Shown piece by piece: positions 53,065 to 62,488 of a stretch of 64,000 nucleotides of DNA. Under the pieces are notes generated by a model. It worked only from the letters and a program-made list of their open reading frames with translations. It was not told where the DNA came from and ran no database searches. This DNA is from Pararhizobium polonicum (GTDB lineage Bacteria > Pseudomonadota > Alphaproteobacteria > Rhizobiales > Rhizobiaceae): contig NZ_LGLV01000017.1 of assembly GCF_001687365.1 (NCBI RefSeq), forward strand, positions 1 through 64,000. The letters run 5' to 3'. Position 1 is the first letter of the stretch, and the number at the start of each line of letters is the position of its first letter. The position numbers and the translations under genes were made by a program.

Positions 53065-55307
53065 TGCCCGATCTTCTGCTTGAACTCCGCTCCGAGGAAA
53101 TCCCGGCCCGTATGCAGCGCAAGGCTGCCGGTGACCTGAAGAAGCTTCTGACCGATGCGCTGGTCGAAGCGGGGCTGACCTATGAGGGCGCACGGGAATA
53201 CTGGACGCCGCGCCGGCTGACGCTCGATATCCGCGGCCTCAACACCCGCTCTGCCGATGTGCGCGAAGACCGCAAGGGCCCGCGCACCGACGCCAACGAA
53301 AAGGCGATCGAAGGCTTTTTGCGCGGTGCCGGTCTGACCTCGATCGATCAGGCGCATGTCCACAGCGATCCGAAGAAGGGCGATTTCTACGTCGCCCATA
53401 TCGTCAAGCCCGGCCGCCCGGCCGAAGAGATCATCGCCGAGGTAATGCCCGGCATCATCCGCAATTTCCCCTGGGGCAATCCGATGCGCTGGGGTGCTGC
53501 CTCGGCCAAGCCGGGTTCGCTGCGCTGGGTGCGGCCGCTGCAGTCGATCGTCTGCCTGTTCGGCCCGGAGCATGAGGAAACGCAGGTCATCCCGTTCGCG
53601 GTCGATGGCATCGTGGCGTCGAACATGACCTACGGCCACCGTTTCCATGCGCCGCAAGCCATCACCGTGCGCCGCTTTGCCGATTACATCGAGAAGCTGG
53701 AAAAGGCCAAGGTCGTGCTCGATGCCGAGCGCCGCAAGGAGATCATCGCCGCCGACGCCGCCAATATCGCCTTTGCCAATGGCCTTGAGCTGGTCGAGGA
53801 CGAAGCGCTGCTGGAGGAGGTCTCCGGGCTCGTCGAATGGCCGCAGGTGCTGATGGGCTCCTTCGAGGAGGATTATCTGGCGATCCCGTCGGAAATCATC
53901 CGGCTGACCATCAAGACCAACCAGAAGTGTTTCGTCACCCGCCGGCCGGGCGAGGAAACCCTGTCGAACAAGTTCATCCTCGTCGCCAATATCGAGGCCA
54001 AGGACGGCGGCAAGGAAATCGTCCATGGCAACGGCAAGGTCGTTCGCGCGCGTCTCTCCGACGCCAAGCATTTCTGGACCCGTGACCAGGGCAACCTGCC
54101 GGACCTCGAAACGCTCGAGGCCTCGGCGAAAAAGTTCGACCTCGACCTGAAGAAGCCGCTCGACCAGCGCATGGCCAAGCTCGACGCGCTGAACGTGACG
54201 TTCCATGCCAAGCTCGGCACCCAGGGCGAGCGCGTCCAGCGCATCCGCGCCTTGGCGGCAGAACTCGCCAAGGCAACCGGTGCGGACCCGGTCCTGGTCG
54301 ACCGTGCCGTCGTGCTGGCCAAGGCCGACCTGCGCACCGAAGCCGTCGGCGAGTTCCCCGAGCTGCAGGGCCTCATGGGCCGCAAATACGCGCTGCTGCA
54401 GGGGGAAGATGCCTCCGTCGCCGCCGCGATCGAGGATCACTGGAAGCCGCAGGGCCCATCCGATCGCCTGCCTGCCGACGCCGTTGGCCTGACGGTCGCG
54501 CTGGCCGACAAGCTGGATACGCTGGTGGGCTTCTGGGCGATCGACGAGAAGCCGACCGGTTCGAAGGATCCGTATGCGCTGCGGCGTGCGGCACTGGGTG
54601 TTGTGCGGGTGTTGCTGGAGCGGAAGGTAAGGCTCCGGTTGTCCACGGTTGTGAAGGATAACGACCTCCTCTCCTTCTTCCACGACCGCCTCAAAGTCTA
54701 CCTCCGCGATCTCGGCGCCCGTCATGACCTGATCGATGCTGTTCTGGCTTCTGGCTCCCACCTCCCCCTTGAGGGGGGAGGTCGCAGCGAAGCTGCGGGT
54801 GGGGGTGACGGTCAGGGGCGCACAAAGGATCACCCCACCCCGTCGCTGCGCGCCGACCCTCCCCCTCAAGGGGAGGGTATAGCCAATGACGACCTGCTGA
54901 TGGTCGCCCGCCGCGTCGAGGCGCTGACCGCGTTCATCACCTCGGAAGAGGGCCTCAACCTGCTCGCCGGCACCAAGCGCGCCACGCAGCTCTTGGCGGC
55001 TGAAGAAAAGAAGGGCACCGCGGTCGCAGCCAGCGTCGATCCGGCACTGCTGAAGCTCGACGCCGAAAAGGCGCTCTATGCCGCCGTCACGCAAGCCTCC
55101 ACCGAGGCGCGCGCCGCCATCGCCGGCGAAGATTTCCGCTCCGCCATGGAAGCGCTGTCGAATCTGCGCGGTCCGGTCGACCAGTTCTTCGCCGATGTGC
55201 TGGTCAACGACGAAGACCCCGCCATCCGCGCCAATCGCCTCGCTTTGCTCGGCCTGATCCGGTCGGCTACGGGTACGGTCGCGGATTTCTCGAAGATTTC
55301 GGGATAA
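53064..55307 (+). CDS. glyS: Glycine-tRNA ligase beta subunit with an in-frame repeat insertion
   Basis: The 747-residue tRNA-binding subunit paired with GlyQ. Family landmarks: [15 protein letters not shown] at the start, [35 protein letters not shown] and the anticodon-binding-like end [21 protein letters not shown]. Between residues about 565 and 606 the sequence [20 protein letters not shown] and on to [10 protein letters not shown] is encoded by a palindromic repeat (54760-54878) and is absent from the normal family, which reads directly from DLIDAVLA to NDDLLMV. The frame is kept. The start overlaps the DUF559 stop by 1 nt. Confidence 0.96.
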   Translation: MPDLLLELRSEEIPARMQRKAAGDLKKLLTDALVEAGLTYEGAREYWTPRRLTLDIRGLNTRSADVREDRKGPRTDANEKAIEGFLRGAGLTSIDQAHVHSDPKKGDFYVAHIVKPGRPAEEIIAEVMPGIIRNFPWGNPMRWGAASAKPGSLRWVRPLQSIVCLFGPEHEETQVIPFAVDGIVASNMTYGHRFHAPQAITVRRFADYIEKLEKAKVVLDAERRKEIIAADAANIAFANGLELVEDEALLEEVSGLVEWPQVLMGSFEEDYLAIPSEIIRLTIKTNQKCFVTRRPGEETLSNKFILVANIEAKDGGKEIVHGNGKVVRARLSDAKHFWTRDQGNLPDLETLEASAKKFDLDLKKPLDQRMAKLDALNVTFHAKLGTQGERVQRIRALAAELAKATGADPVLVDRAVVLAKADLRTEAVGEFPELQGLMGRKYALLQGEDASVAAAIEDHWKPQGPSDRLPADAVGLTVALADKLDTLVGFWAIDEKPTGSKDPYALRRAALGVVRVLLERKVRLRLSTVVKDNDLLSFFHDRLKVYLRDLGARHDLIDAVLASGSHLPLEGGGRSEAAGGGDGQGRTKDHPTPSLRADPPPQGEGIANDDLLMVARRVEALTAFITSEEGLNLLAGTKRATQLLAAEEKKGTAVAASVDPALLKLDAEKALYAAVTQASTEARAAIAGEDFRSAMEALSNLRGPVDQFFADVLVNDEDPAIRANRLALLGLIRSATGTVADFSKISG
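54760..54878. repeat. Palindromic repeat element, copy 2 (in frame inside glyS)
   Basis: About 119 nt, almost identical in its outer arms to 52440-52557: CCTCCCCCTTGAGGGGGGAGG at the left and CCCTCCCCCTCAAGGGGAGGG at the right, with a different central loop. It is read through in the frame [15 protein letters not shown]...[17 protein letters not shown], adding about 40 residues to GlyS. Confidence 0.92.
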
Positions 55308-55317
55308 CGTGACGCTT

Positions 55318-55347
55318 GCCAATGGTGACGCATATGTTACCATTGGC
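55318..55347. promoter_or_regulatory. Operator of the RelE/HTH module
   Basis: GCCAATGGTGAC (55318-55329) and GTTACCATTGGC (55336-55347) are 12-bp arms with one mismatch, centred on GCATAT and ending 2 nt before the toxin ATG. A strong palindromic site overlapping the translation start region. Confidence 0.75.
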
Positions 55348-55349
55348 GG

Positions 55350-55670
55350 ATGAAGATCCTTGGGTATCTGGATCCGGCGGGCAAAAGTCCTTTTGCGGAT
55401 TGGTTCACATCGATCGAAGCGAGAGCCGCGTCGAAAGTGACGATCGCCTTGGCGCGTGTTTCCGCAGGCAATCTGTCCAATGTCAAAGGCGGTGGACATG
55501 GCCTACTGGAATATCGCATCGAATATGGACCAGGCTACCGCATCTATTTCGGCCGTGATGGCGAAGAACTCGTCATCCTTCTGGCGGGCGGTACGAAAAA
55601 GCGACAGCAAAACGATATAGAAACCGCCCACGAACGCTGGCGCGACTATAAGCGCCGGAAAGGAAGCTGA
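55350..55670 (+). CDS. RelE/ParE-superfamily toxin (addiction-module killer type)
   Basis: A 106-residue toxin of the phage-derived Gp49/HigB-like group: SPFADWFTSIEARAASKVTI, LSNVKGGGHGLLEYRIEYGP, GYRIYFGRDGEELVILLAGG, TKKRQQNDIETAHERWRDYK. Such toxins cleave mRNA on the ribosome. It precedes its antitoxin, the HigBA order, with 1 nt between stop and start. An operator overlaps its start. Confidence 0.9.
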   Translation: MKILGYLDPAGKSPFADWFTSIEARAASKVTIALARVSAGNLSNVKGGGHGLLEYRIEYGPGYRIYFGRDGEELVILLAGGTKKRQQNDIETAHERWRDYKRRKGS

Positions 55671-55671
55671 C

Positions 55672-55986
55672 ATGCCATTGACGCGCGAATTCAAGACGAC
55701 AGTTCAGGCGCGCGCCAGGAATGACGCGGATTTTCGTGCGGCGCTGCTGTCGGATGCGGTCGAACTGCTGCTGTCGGGCGACGTGGAAACCGGCAAATCC
55801 GTATTGCGGGATTTCATCAACGCAACGGTGGGATTCGAGCGGCTCGCGGAAAAGGTGGGCATGCCCGCCAAAAGCCTGATGCGCATGTTCGGGCCGAAGG
55901 GAAATCCCCGGGCGGAAAACCTGTTTCACATCATCAGTCAGCTTCAGCAGGAAACCGGCGTTCATCTTGCCGTTGCAGCGGCATAA
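55672..55986 (+). CDS. HTH antitoxin partner of the RelE-type toxin
   Basis: A 104-residue protein of the XRE-like addiction-module antidote group. The helix-turn-helix lies at about residues 58-90 (FERLAEKVGMPAKSLMRMFG, NPRAENLFHIISQLQ). Its N-terminal helical part (about 10-50) probably binds the toxin. It is coupled to the toxin gene and presumably represses the palindromic operator at 55318-55347. Confidence 0.88.
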   Translation: MPLTREFKTTVQARARNDADFRAALLSDAVELLLSGDVETGKSVLRDFINATVGFERLAEKVGMPAKSLMRMFGPKGNPRAENLFHIISQLQQETGVHLAVAAA

Positions 55987-56156
55987 CATGATCTCCGATT
56001 GAGGTGACGATGGCGTGATGTCCGCGCCAGCCAAATGGAAATCCCCTCATCCTGCCTTCGTTTCCACCGCCAGAGTGTTTTGCGAGACGGCCGAATATAG
56101 CACCGCCGCCAGACGATGCTGGAAAACGAACCGGTATCGCGTTATCCCCCAAGCCC

Positions 56157-56654
56157 ATGACCACCAAGATTCTCATCAGCGCCTGCCTCATGGGCCATGC
56201 CGTCCGCTATGACGGGCAGGCCAAGCCGCTGGTGCATCCGGCGCTCGATCGCTGGCGGCAGGAGGGGCGGCTGGTGACGATCTGTCCGGAGATGTCGGCC
56301 GGCATGCCGGTGCCGCGTCTGCCGGCGGAGATCGCGGCAGGAAGTACCGGGGCCGACGTCCTGTCGGGTGCGGCCCGCGTGCTGGAGCGCGATGGCGGCG
56401 ATGTCACGGCTGTATTTCTACAGGCAGCGGAAAATGCCCTGGCGCTGGCGATCGGGACCGGCTGCTCCTACGCGCTGTTGATCGATGGCAGCCCGTCCTG
56501 CGGCTCCGGCTTCATCTATGACGGTAGCTTTTCGGGGCGTCGTCAGCCGGGCGAAGGCGTTACGGCAGCGCTGCTCAACGCCAATGGCATCCAGGTCTTT
56601 TCAGACCGGGAGATCGAAACGCTGGCGGCGCGGGTTGAAGCCGAAGCGGAGTGA
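56157..56654 (+). CDS. DUF523-family protein
   Basis: A 165-residue protein of the DUF523 (YbbK-like, purine or DNA-related) family: KILISACLMGHAVRYDGQAK, VTICPEMSAGMPVPR, LLIDGSPSCGSGFIYDGSFS. Three cysteines in SACLMG, CPE and SPSCG are conserved and may bind a metal or Fe-S cluster. Function unknown. No ribosome binding site is obvious; a strong terminator follows. The 170 nt before it hold nothing recognised. Confidence 0.85.
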   Translation: MTTKILISACLMGHAVRYDGQAKPLVHPALDRWRQEGRLVTICPEMSAGMPVPRLPAEIAAGSTGADVLSGAARVLERDGGDVTAVFLQAAENALALAIGTGCSYALLIDGSPSCGSGFIYDGSFSGRRQPGEGVTAALLNANGIQVFSDREIETLAARVEAEAE

Positions 56655-56662
56655 GCCGCAAA

Positions 56663-56697
56663 AAATAACGCCCCTGCTTCTCTCAGGGGCGTTATTT
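56663..56697. terminator. Perfect bidirectional terminator hairpin
   Basis: AAATAACGCCCCTG (56663-56676) and CAGGGGCGTTATTT (56684-56697) form a perfect 14-bp stem with a 7-nt loop, with an A-run before and T-run after, suitable for both convergent transcripts. Confidence 0.9.
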
Positions 56698-56770
56698 CTC
56701 GCCCTGGAGGGGCGAATGCCCGATCAGCCTTTCACGCGGCTGGCGAGGGCAGGGACAGGGAATTTCAAGA

Positions 56771-57292
56771 CTATTTTAACCGAAGTTGGAAATTTTCCAG
56801 ATCAACTTCTTGTGAATGGCTGTTTTGCGGCGTTACCGCGCCTATTTCCGCCATCGATGCGGTGGTGACCGCGCCGGTTTTTGCGGTGGTATCGATGACG
56901 GCAATCGCCGCCGCCGGGGCGTCTGCGGGCACGCTATCCACCACTGAGGTCATGCCCGGCAGCTGTTGCGGCTCCGGTTCAACCTGTGCGGCCTTGACGG
57001 GTTCTTCCGGCGCCTTGCTGATGAAGACGACCGGCGAACCGCCGAGCCAGGCTTCGGTGCGCACCAGCTTCATCTCGCCGTTGATTTCCTTCCTCTCCAC
57101 CCGCTCGGTGCCGGGGGCGACTTCGGGAACGATGTAGTTGCTGGTCTTCTTGACCACCAGCGGCGGGCAATGGGTGCAGGAAAACTGCGATACGCTGTTG
57201 GCGTTCGATCCCGGTATCACGTTTTCGAGCGACGACGCGCCGGCGGTGCCGGCGGCGGCCAGACTGGCGAGTGTGAGCAAAAGGGTGCGCAT
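56771..57292 (-). CDS. Exported rhizobial protein with a CxxC motif
   Basis: A 173-residue exported protein. ATG at 57292 has AGGAG 7 nt upstream. Signal peptide MRTLLLTLASLAAAGTAGAS. The mature part starts with SIENVIPG-like SLENVIPGSNANSVSQFSCT, with a CTHC pair that could form a disulfide or bind metal. The sequence then becomes Pro/Glu/Ala rich. Rhizobial databases sometimes call this type plant virulence effector HPE1-like; that name is not confirmed here. No operon partner is evident (purD follows on the same strand after 134 nt). Confidence 0.7.
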   Translation of the reverse strand: MRTLLLTLASLAAAGTAGASSLENVIPGSNANSVSQFSCTHCPPLVVKKTSNYIVPEVAPGTERVERKEINGEMKLVRTEAWLGGSPVVFISKAPEEPVKAAQVEPEPQQLPGMTSVVDSVPADAPAAAIAVIDTTAKTGAVTTASMAEIGAVTPQNSHSQEVDLENFQLRLK

Positions 57293-57426
57293 CGGCATTC
57301 TCCTCTGAAATCGTCAGATGAAAATATCCGTTCTCCGTTACGTTCCCGTCAGGAGAATTGGTAAAAATTGAATGAGTTTTTCGGCTTTCCGACGCGACAG
57401 CGATCTTTGTGCCGTGGGCGGGCCGG

Positions 57427-58698
57427 TCAGGCCTTCTCGCGCTCGACCGCCTGCCAGCCGATGTCGCGGCGGCTAAAGCCGTTGTCCCAGACCACCCGGT
57501 CAAGCGCCGCATAGGCCGTGTCCTTGGCGGCGCTGACGGTCCGGCCCATGGCAGTGACGTTGAGCACGCGGCCGCCGGTTGCCACCAGTTGCCCGTCCTT
57601 CAGTGCTGTCCCGGCATGGAACACCTTGGTTGCGGCATCCTCGTGCGGCAGCTTTGCGATGGGCGTGTTCTTCTCGTAGGCGCCCGGATAGCCCTTCGAG
57701 GCCATCACCACGGTCAGCGCGACGTCGTCGCGCCACTCGGCACTGACGGAGGCAAGCGTGCCGGTAGCGGCAGCGTAGAGCAGCGGCAACAGGTCGCTCT
57801 TCAGCCGCATCATCAGCACCTGGCATTCCGGATCGCCGAAGCGGACATTGTATTCGATCAGTTCCGGTCCCTTGGCCGTAATCATCAGCCCGGCAAAGAG
57901 CACGCCGGTGAACGGGTGGCCGCTATCGGCCATGCCTGATATCGTCGGTTCGATGATCTCGCGCATGGTTCGCTCGGTCATGTCGGCCGTCATCACCGGA
58001 GCCGGCGAATAGGCACCCATGCCGCCGGTGTTCGGGCCGGTATCGCCGTCGCCGACGCGCTTGTGATCCTGCGCCGAGGCGAGTGCCAGCGCGGTCTTGC
58101 CGTCGCACAGGCAGAAGAAGCTGGCTTCCTCGCCGTCGAGATAGGCTTCGACCACGACTTCGGCTCCGGCCGCGCCGAATGCGCCGGAAAAGCAGCTGTC
58201 GACGGCCTCGAGCGCCTCGTCGAGCGTCATCGCAACGGTCACGCCCTTGCCGGCGGCCAGGCCATCGGCCTTGATGACGATCGGTGCACCCTGTTCGCGA
58301 ATATAGGCCTTGGCCGGTTCTGCGGTCGTGAAGCGCTGGTAGGCGCCGGTCGGTATATTGTATTTGGCGCAGATGTCCTTGGTGAAGCCCTTGGAGCCTT
58401 CAAGCTGGGCCGCGGCCGCCGAAGGTCCGAACACGGCGATGCCGCCGTCGCGCAGCGTGTCGGCAAGGCCAGCCACCAGCGGCGCTTCCGGGCCGACGAC
58501 GACGAAATCGATCGCTTCGTGGATGCAGAAGGCAAGCACCGCGCCGTTGTCCTCGGTGTTGAGATCGACGATCGTTGCTTCCTCGGCGATGCCGGGGTTT
58601 CCGGGGGCGGCGTAAAGCGCCGTCAGGCGCGGCGATTGCGCCAGTTTCCATGCCAGCGCATGCTCGCGCCCGCCCGAACCGATCAACAGAACTCTCAT
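57427..58698 (-). CDS. purD: Phosphoribosylamine-glycine ligase
   Basis: A 423-residue GAR synthetase of purine biosynthesis (ATP-grasp). It shows [41 protein letters not shown], the ATP-grasp [16 protein letters not shown], and [23 protein letters not shown] at 58698 is standard. It stands alone on the minus strand. Confidence 0.98.
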   Translation of the reverse strand: MRVLLIGSGGREHALAWKLAQSPRLTALYAAPGNPGIAEEATIVDLNTEDNGAVLAFCIHEAIDFVVVGPEAPLVAGLADTLRDGGIAVFGPSAAAAQLEGSKGFTKDICAKYNIPTGAYQRFTTAEPAKAYIREQGAPIVIKADGLAAGKGVTVAMTLDEALEAVDSCFSGAFGAAGAEVVVEAYLDGEEASFFCLCDGKTALALASAQDHKRVGDGDTGPNTGGMGAYSPAPVMTADMTERTMREIIEPTISGMADSGHPFTGVLFAGLMITAKGPELIEYNVRFGDPECQVLMMRLKSDLLPLLYAAATGTLASVSAEWRDDVALTVVMASKGYPGAYEKNTPIAKLPHEDAATKVFHAGTALKDGQLVATGGRVLNVTAMGRTVSAAKDTAYAALDRVVWDNGFSRRDIGWQAVEREKA

Positions 58699-58793
58699 CG
58701 CCTACTCCCGCAGCCCGCCGTGATGTGGTGCCGTTAAGGCGAGGGCTATCGAAGGTCAAGACGAAATCGGCACAATGCCGGGATTCCCGGCGT

Positions 58794-61187
58794 TCAGAGC
58801 AGGTTCGAAGACCCGGTACGGCGTTTGCGGTCGGCCACCAGAACACGGTCTCCCGCCCGGCCGGCGATTTCCGCCGTCTGTCTCAAGGCCCAGATGGAAA
58901 GGTCGGAAAGCATCAGCGGCTTGCTGATGAGGTAACCCTGGAAATGATCGCAGCCGGCCGCCGTCAGCATGGCGAGCTTCTCGTGGCTGTCGACGCCTTC
59001 GCCGATCACCGACATCTTCTGTGCGTGGCAGAGCGCGATCATCGCCTTCAGCGCCGGCAGCGAGGCCTCATTGGCGAGGTTTTCCACCAGTGCCCGGTCG
59101 AGCTTGATGGTGTCGGCGGTATATTCGATGATCTGCTGCACCGAGGTGTAGCCGGCGCCGAAATCGTCGATGGAGATGCGGAAGCCGCGGGCGCGCAGGG
59201 CTTCGATATTGCGGAGCAACTGGTCGCCCAGCTTGACGGCAAAGGTCTCCGTCAGCTCGATCTCGATCGTTTGCGGATCGAGCCCATGCTTGTCGAGGCA
59301 GGCGCAGAAATAATCACTGATCGATTTCGAATGCAGTTCCGCCGAGGATATGTTGATGGCGAGCACCGTCTCATGCCCGAACAGCTGCTTGAGGTGATGA
59401 TGTTGCGACATCGCCCGGTTGATCACCCACCAGTCGATCTTGGTGAACAGGCCCGAGCTTTCGGCGATCGGCACGAACTCGTCCGGGGTGACATTGCCGA
59501 GCACCGGCGAGACCCAGCGCAGCAGCGCCTCGCAGCCGGTCACCTTGCCGCCGGCATCGACGATCGGCATGTAGACGAGGTGGAATTGCTCGTCCGGTTC
59601 GATCGTCCGCAGCTCCTCCTGAATCTGGCGGATCCGGTTGCGTTTGTCCTGGAGCGCGCGGGAGAAGCGGGCAGAGCGGTTCTTGCCGTTGGTCTTGGCC
59701 TGGTACATCGCGGCATCGGCATTGGAGATCAGCTCGGCCAGGTTCGTTGCATCCGTCGGGCAGAGCGCAACGCCGATGCTGGCGGTCACGGGGTAGTCCT
59801 TGCCATGCACCTCGAAGCCGCCGGAAAACAGCGACAGGATGACGGAGCACATTTCGCGGATGGTGCCGTCGCCCGGGGCAGATTGCACGAGGACCGCGAA
59901 CTCGTCGCCGGAAAGCCGTGCGAGAACCACCGGCGGCAATGCCCGGCGTGCGACGATGGCGCCGACGGCGGTTTCGATCCTGAGCGCCAGCATTTTCAGA
60001 AGATCGTCGCCGACATCGTGGCCGTATTTGTCGTTGACGAACTTGAAGTTGTCGATGTCGATGAACAGCAGGCTGCAATGCCCGCCCCCGGTCGTGACCT
60101 GATGCACGACATCGGCGGCAAGCGTGTTGAAATGGCCGCGATTGCTGATACCGGTCAGCGTGTCGGTCCAGGAGGCATGCTGGACCAGCTTCAGGGCGCG
60201 TTGCGACTGGTCGTGCAATTGCTTGATATTGCCCGTCAGCCGGCCGATTTCGCCGGCCGCTCCGGTTTCCCGGATGCCGTCGTTCTCGCCGCTCATCACC
60301 GCCGTCACCTGCCGGTCGAGCACCGAGATCGGATTGGTGATGAAACGGCGAATGAGGGTGATCATCAGGCCGACCGTGGCAAAGCTCATGGCCAGCGCAC
60401 CAAGGCCGAGAAGCAGCTTCAGCTGTCCCATATGGCCGGAATCGGCGGATGGCGGCGCAGTCAGCGTGGCAAACAGCGACGGCGCCAGACGGACGGATGC
60501 AGAAAGCCCGGCAGACGGCAGCAGCGATGGTGTGGTGTCGAAGTCTATCGCGGTCTCATATTCCTTCTGCAGCGTGCGCTGCATGGCCAGAAACTGGGTC
60601 GGCTCGATGGCGACCTGGACCAGCAGCGCGTTCTTCTTGGCGCTGGGCAGCGGGCGGTTGAAGGTCACGGGGTCGATGAATTCCGAATAGACGATCAGGG
60701 GCCGGCTCTGCGGATCGTGAAGATAGGTCCAGTCCCGCAGCTGGCTGCCACCGGTCAGCCGGCGGGCCAACTCAAGCTGCGGATCACCGATTTCGGCGAA
60801 AGGATCTTCACTGTTTTCGAAATAGTAGCCGGGTGTCAGGTCCGGATTGAGGATGGCGAAGGAAATGAACATCTTCGGATCGTCGGACAGCGACCGGATG
60901 CTCTGTTGCAATCGAAGGGCCAGCGCATTGTTGCGGTAGGTTTCATCGGTTTCCGATACGAATAGGCGGACCGCATTTCCCTGGAGAAGCGAATAGAGAA
61001 AGCCGCGGCTCTGGCCGACCTCGTTGCGGAAAAGGGCTGCGAGATGATCGAGATGCTGCGAGAGGCGGGCGCGCTCCAGCGCCAGCACCGAATGTCCCTG
61101 CACGACATAGACCGAGAGCGCGGCGAGCAGATAACCTGCCAGCACGACGGGGAAGATCAGGCAGAAGGCGCGTTTGCCGAGCGTCAC
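58794..61187 (-). CDS. Membrane GGDEF-EAL c-di-GMP enzyme coupled to a periplasmic binding protein
   Basis: A 797-residue inner-membrane protein. TM1 (about 8-30, FCLIFPVVLAGYLLAALSVY) and TM2 (about 252-275, LLLGLGALAMSFATVGLMIT) enclose a 220-residue periplasmic sensor without recognised motifs; a HAMP-like linker follows, then GGDEF (about 340-500) and EAL (about 520-770). The GGDEF signature is SGDEF at residues about 426-430, a variant of the usual GGDEF. The EAL domain keeps EALLRW (EAL at 553-555), ELTETFAV, DDFGAGYTS, the lysine in TIKLDRALV and GEGVD. GTG at 61187 overlaps the stop of the binding-protein gene (GTGA), so translation is coupled. The layout matches MbaA of Vibrio cholerae, whose activity is set by periplasmic NspS. 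Confidence 0.92.
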   Translation of the reverse strand: MTLGKRAFCLIFPVVLAGYLLAALSVYVVQGHSVLALERARLSQHLDHLAALFRNEVGQSRGFLYSLLQGNAVRLFVSETDETYRNNALALRLQQSIRSLSDDPKMFISFAILNPDLTPGYYFENSEDPFAEIGDPQLELARRLTGGSQLRDWTYLHDPQSRPLIVYSEFIDPVTFNRPLPSAKKNALLVQVAIEPTQFLAMQRTLQKEYETAIDFDTTPSLLPSAGLSASVRLAPSLFATLTAPPSADSGHMGQLKLLLGLGALAMSFATVGLMITLIRRFITNPISVLDRQVTAVMSGENDGIRETGAAGEIGRLTGNIKQLHDQSQRALKLVQHASWTDTLTGISNRGHFNTLAADVVHQVTTGGGHCSLLFIDIDNFKFVNDKYGHDVGDDLLKMLALRIETAVGAIVARRALPPVVLARLSGDEFAVLVQSAPGDGTIREMCSVILSLFSGGFEVHGKDYPVTASIGVALCPTDATNLAELISNADAAMYQAKTNGKNRSARFSRALQDKRNRIRQIQEELRTIEPDEQFHLVYMPIVDAGGKVTGCEALLRWVSPVLGNVTPDEFVPIAESSGLFTKIDWWVINRAMSQHHHLKQLFGHETVLAINISSAELHSKSISDYFCACLDKHGLDPQTIEIELTETFAVKLGDQLLRNIEALRARGFRISIDDFGAGYTSVQQIIEYTADTIKLDRALVENLANEASLPALKAMIALCHAQKMSVIGEGVDSHEKLAMLTAAGCDHFQGYLISKPLMLSDLSIWALRQTAEIAGRAGDRVLVADRKRRTGSSNLL

Positions 61188-62227
61188 TGGAAGTTCGCCA
61201 TTGCGCTGATGATGCGCCTGCGGGTCTGGATCGACTGGACGGACAGTTCCGTCTGATACTGGCTCTTCGCCAGGATTTCAGCGGGCGGATAAATTTCCCG
61301 GTTGGAGCGCATGTCGGCCGCAATGAGATCGAGCGCCCTGTCGCTGGCCGTCGGCATGTTCAGCGCCGTGGCATTGGATGCGGCGCTCTCCGGTGAGCCG
61401 ATGAAATCCAGCAGCTGCAGGGCCAGCTGCTTGCGCGGAGAGGCGGCGTTCACGGCCATGCAGTCGAGCCACGAGAGCGTGCCTTCCTTCGGCACCACAT
61501 AGCGCCAGACGCCGGCCGTGCCGGCCTTGTCGTTGAGCACATGCTGGTCGCCGCTATAGGCAATTGCCATGTAGATATTGTCGCGGAATTCCGGATTCTG
61601 GATCGCGGTGATCACATAGTCGTAGGTGAGCACGAAGGGCGCCTGCTTCTTCATCAGTTCGAAGGCGGCTTTCAGCGTTTCGCTGTCATTGGTATTGATC
61701 GATTTGCCAAGCAGTGCCAGCGGCGCGATGAAGGCCTCGTTGTGATCGTCATACATGGCGACATGTTTTTTCAGTTCCGGCGCCGGCGACATCAGGTCGC
61801 TCCAGGAGGCGGGGGTGGTTTTCACCATGTCGGAGCGATAGGCGATCCCCATCGTGCCCCAGAGATAGGGCATGGCATAGCCGGCGCAGCGCGACGTCCA
61901 TTCGGGTTTGTAGTCCTTCATCGACGGAGCATTGCTTTCCGTCAGGGGTTCGAGAATGCCACGCTTTCCGAAGAGGTCAGCGGTGGTTTCGCCGACGACG
62001 GCAAGGTCGATATTGCTGGCCGGATCGGACAGGATCTCGTCGCGCGCGTCGCTGCTGTCGTAGAAAATCTGGTGCACGGCAATGCCGGTCTTGTCCGTCC
62101 AACGATCGAGGATCTTCTGGTCGATATAAGATTCCCAGATCAACAGGTTGAGTGTTTCCGCGCGGCCGGGCGTGGCAGCGAGGGATGCGCCGATGGCGAT
62201 GGAAAAAGCAATGAACCGCGTGCACAT
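61184..62227 (-). CDS. PotD/PotF-like periplasmic binding protein without transporter
   Basis: A 347-residue type II periplasmic solute-binding protein of the polyamine (spermidine/putrescine) class. The ATG at 62227 (GGGGTG upstream) begins a signal peptide (RFIAFSIAIGASLAATPGRA). Mature features: LNLLIWESYIDQKILDRWTD, YLWGTMGIAYRSDMV, YDDHNEAFIAPLALLG and GSPESAASNATALNMP, which match PotD/PotF-type proteins. No permease or ATPase gene is adjacent. Instead the gene overlaps the membrane GGDEF-EAL gene, so the protein likely acts as a sensor, as NspS does. Confidence 0.88.
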   Translation of the reverse strand: MCTRFIAFSIAIGASLAATPGRAETLNLLIWESYIDQKILDRWTDKTGIAVHQIFYDSSDARDEILSDPASNIDLAVVGETTADLFGKRGILEPLTESNAPSMKDYKPEWTSRCAGYAMPYLWGTMGIAYRSDMVKTTPASWSDLMSPAPELKKHVAMYDDHNEAFIAPLALLGKSINTNDSETLKAAFELMKKQAPFVLTYDYVITAIQNPEFRDNIYMAIAYSGDQHVLNDKAGTAGVWRYVVPKEGTLSWLDCMAVNAASPRKQLALQLLDFIGSPESAASNATALNMPTASDRALDLIAADMRSNREIYPPAEILAKSQYQTELSVQSIQTRRRIISAMANFQ

Positions 62228-62438
62228 TGAAATCACCCCGATATCCCCCCGCGGTGAACCGTAGCGCGCAATGCTTGATGAATACTTACAATGGGATGCA
62301 ATCGGTTGTGAAAGATACGAGCCGGATTTGGGCAGGATATGTGCATCCTGATCCGGTCGTTTCGGCACGATCACGCTGGCCTTTGGCTGCCCGAAACCCG
62401 GGGAGAACGACACCGGGCTTACGCCGGAAGGCGGCAGA

Positions 62439-62467
62439 GCCAGCCCCGGCTTGATGCCCGGGCTGGC
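62439..62467 (-). terminator. Hairpin between the MFS gene and the binding protein gene
   Basis: GCCAGCCC (62439-62446) pairs with GGGCTGGC (62460-62467) around a 13-nt loop. It lies 22 nt past the MFS stop on the minus strand. No T-run, so termination is only likely. Confidence 0.45.
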
Positions 62468-62488
62468 CATTATCGGAGCGTTCCGATC

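Noticed and set aside
52440..54878. CRISPR array
   Set aside because: Copies are few, irregularly spaced and palindromic over their full length, with no spacer-repeat pattern.
61184..62227. Component of a standard polyamine ABC transporter
   Set aside because: No permease or ATP-binding gene is adjacent; the gene is instead coupled to a GGDEF-EAL protein.
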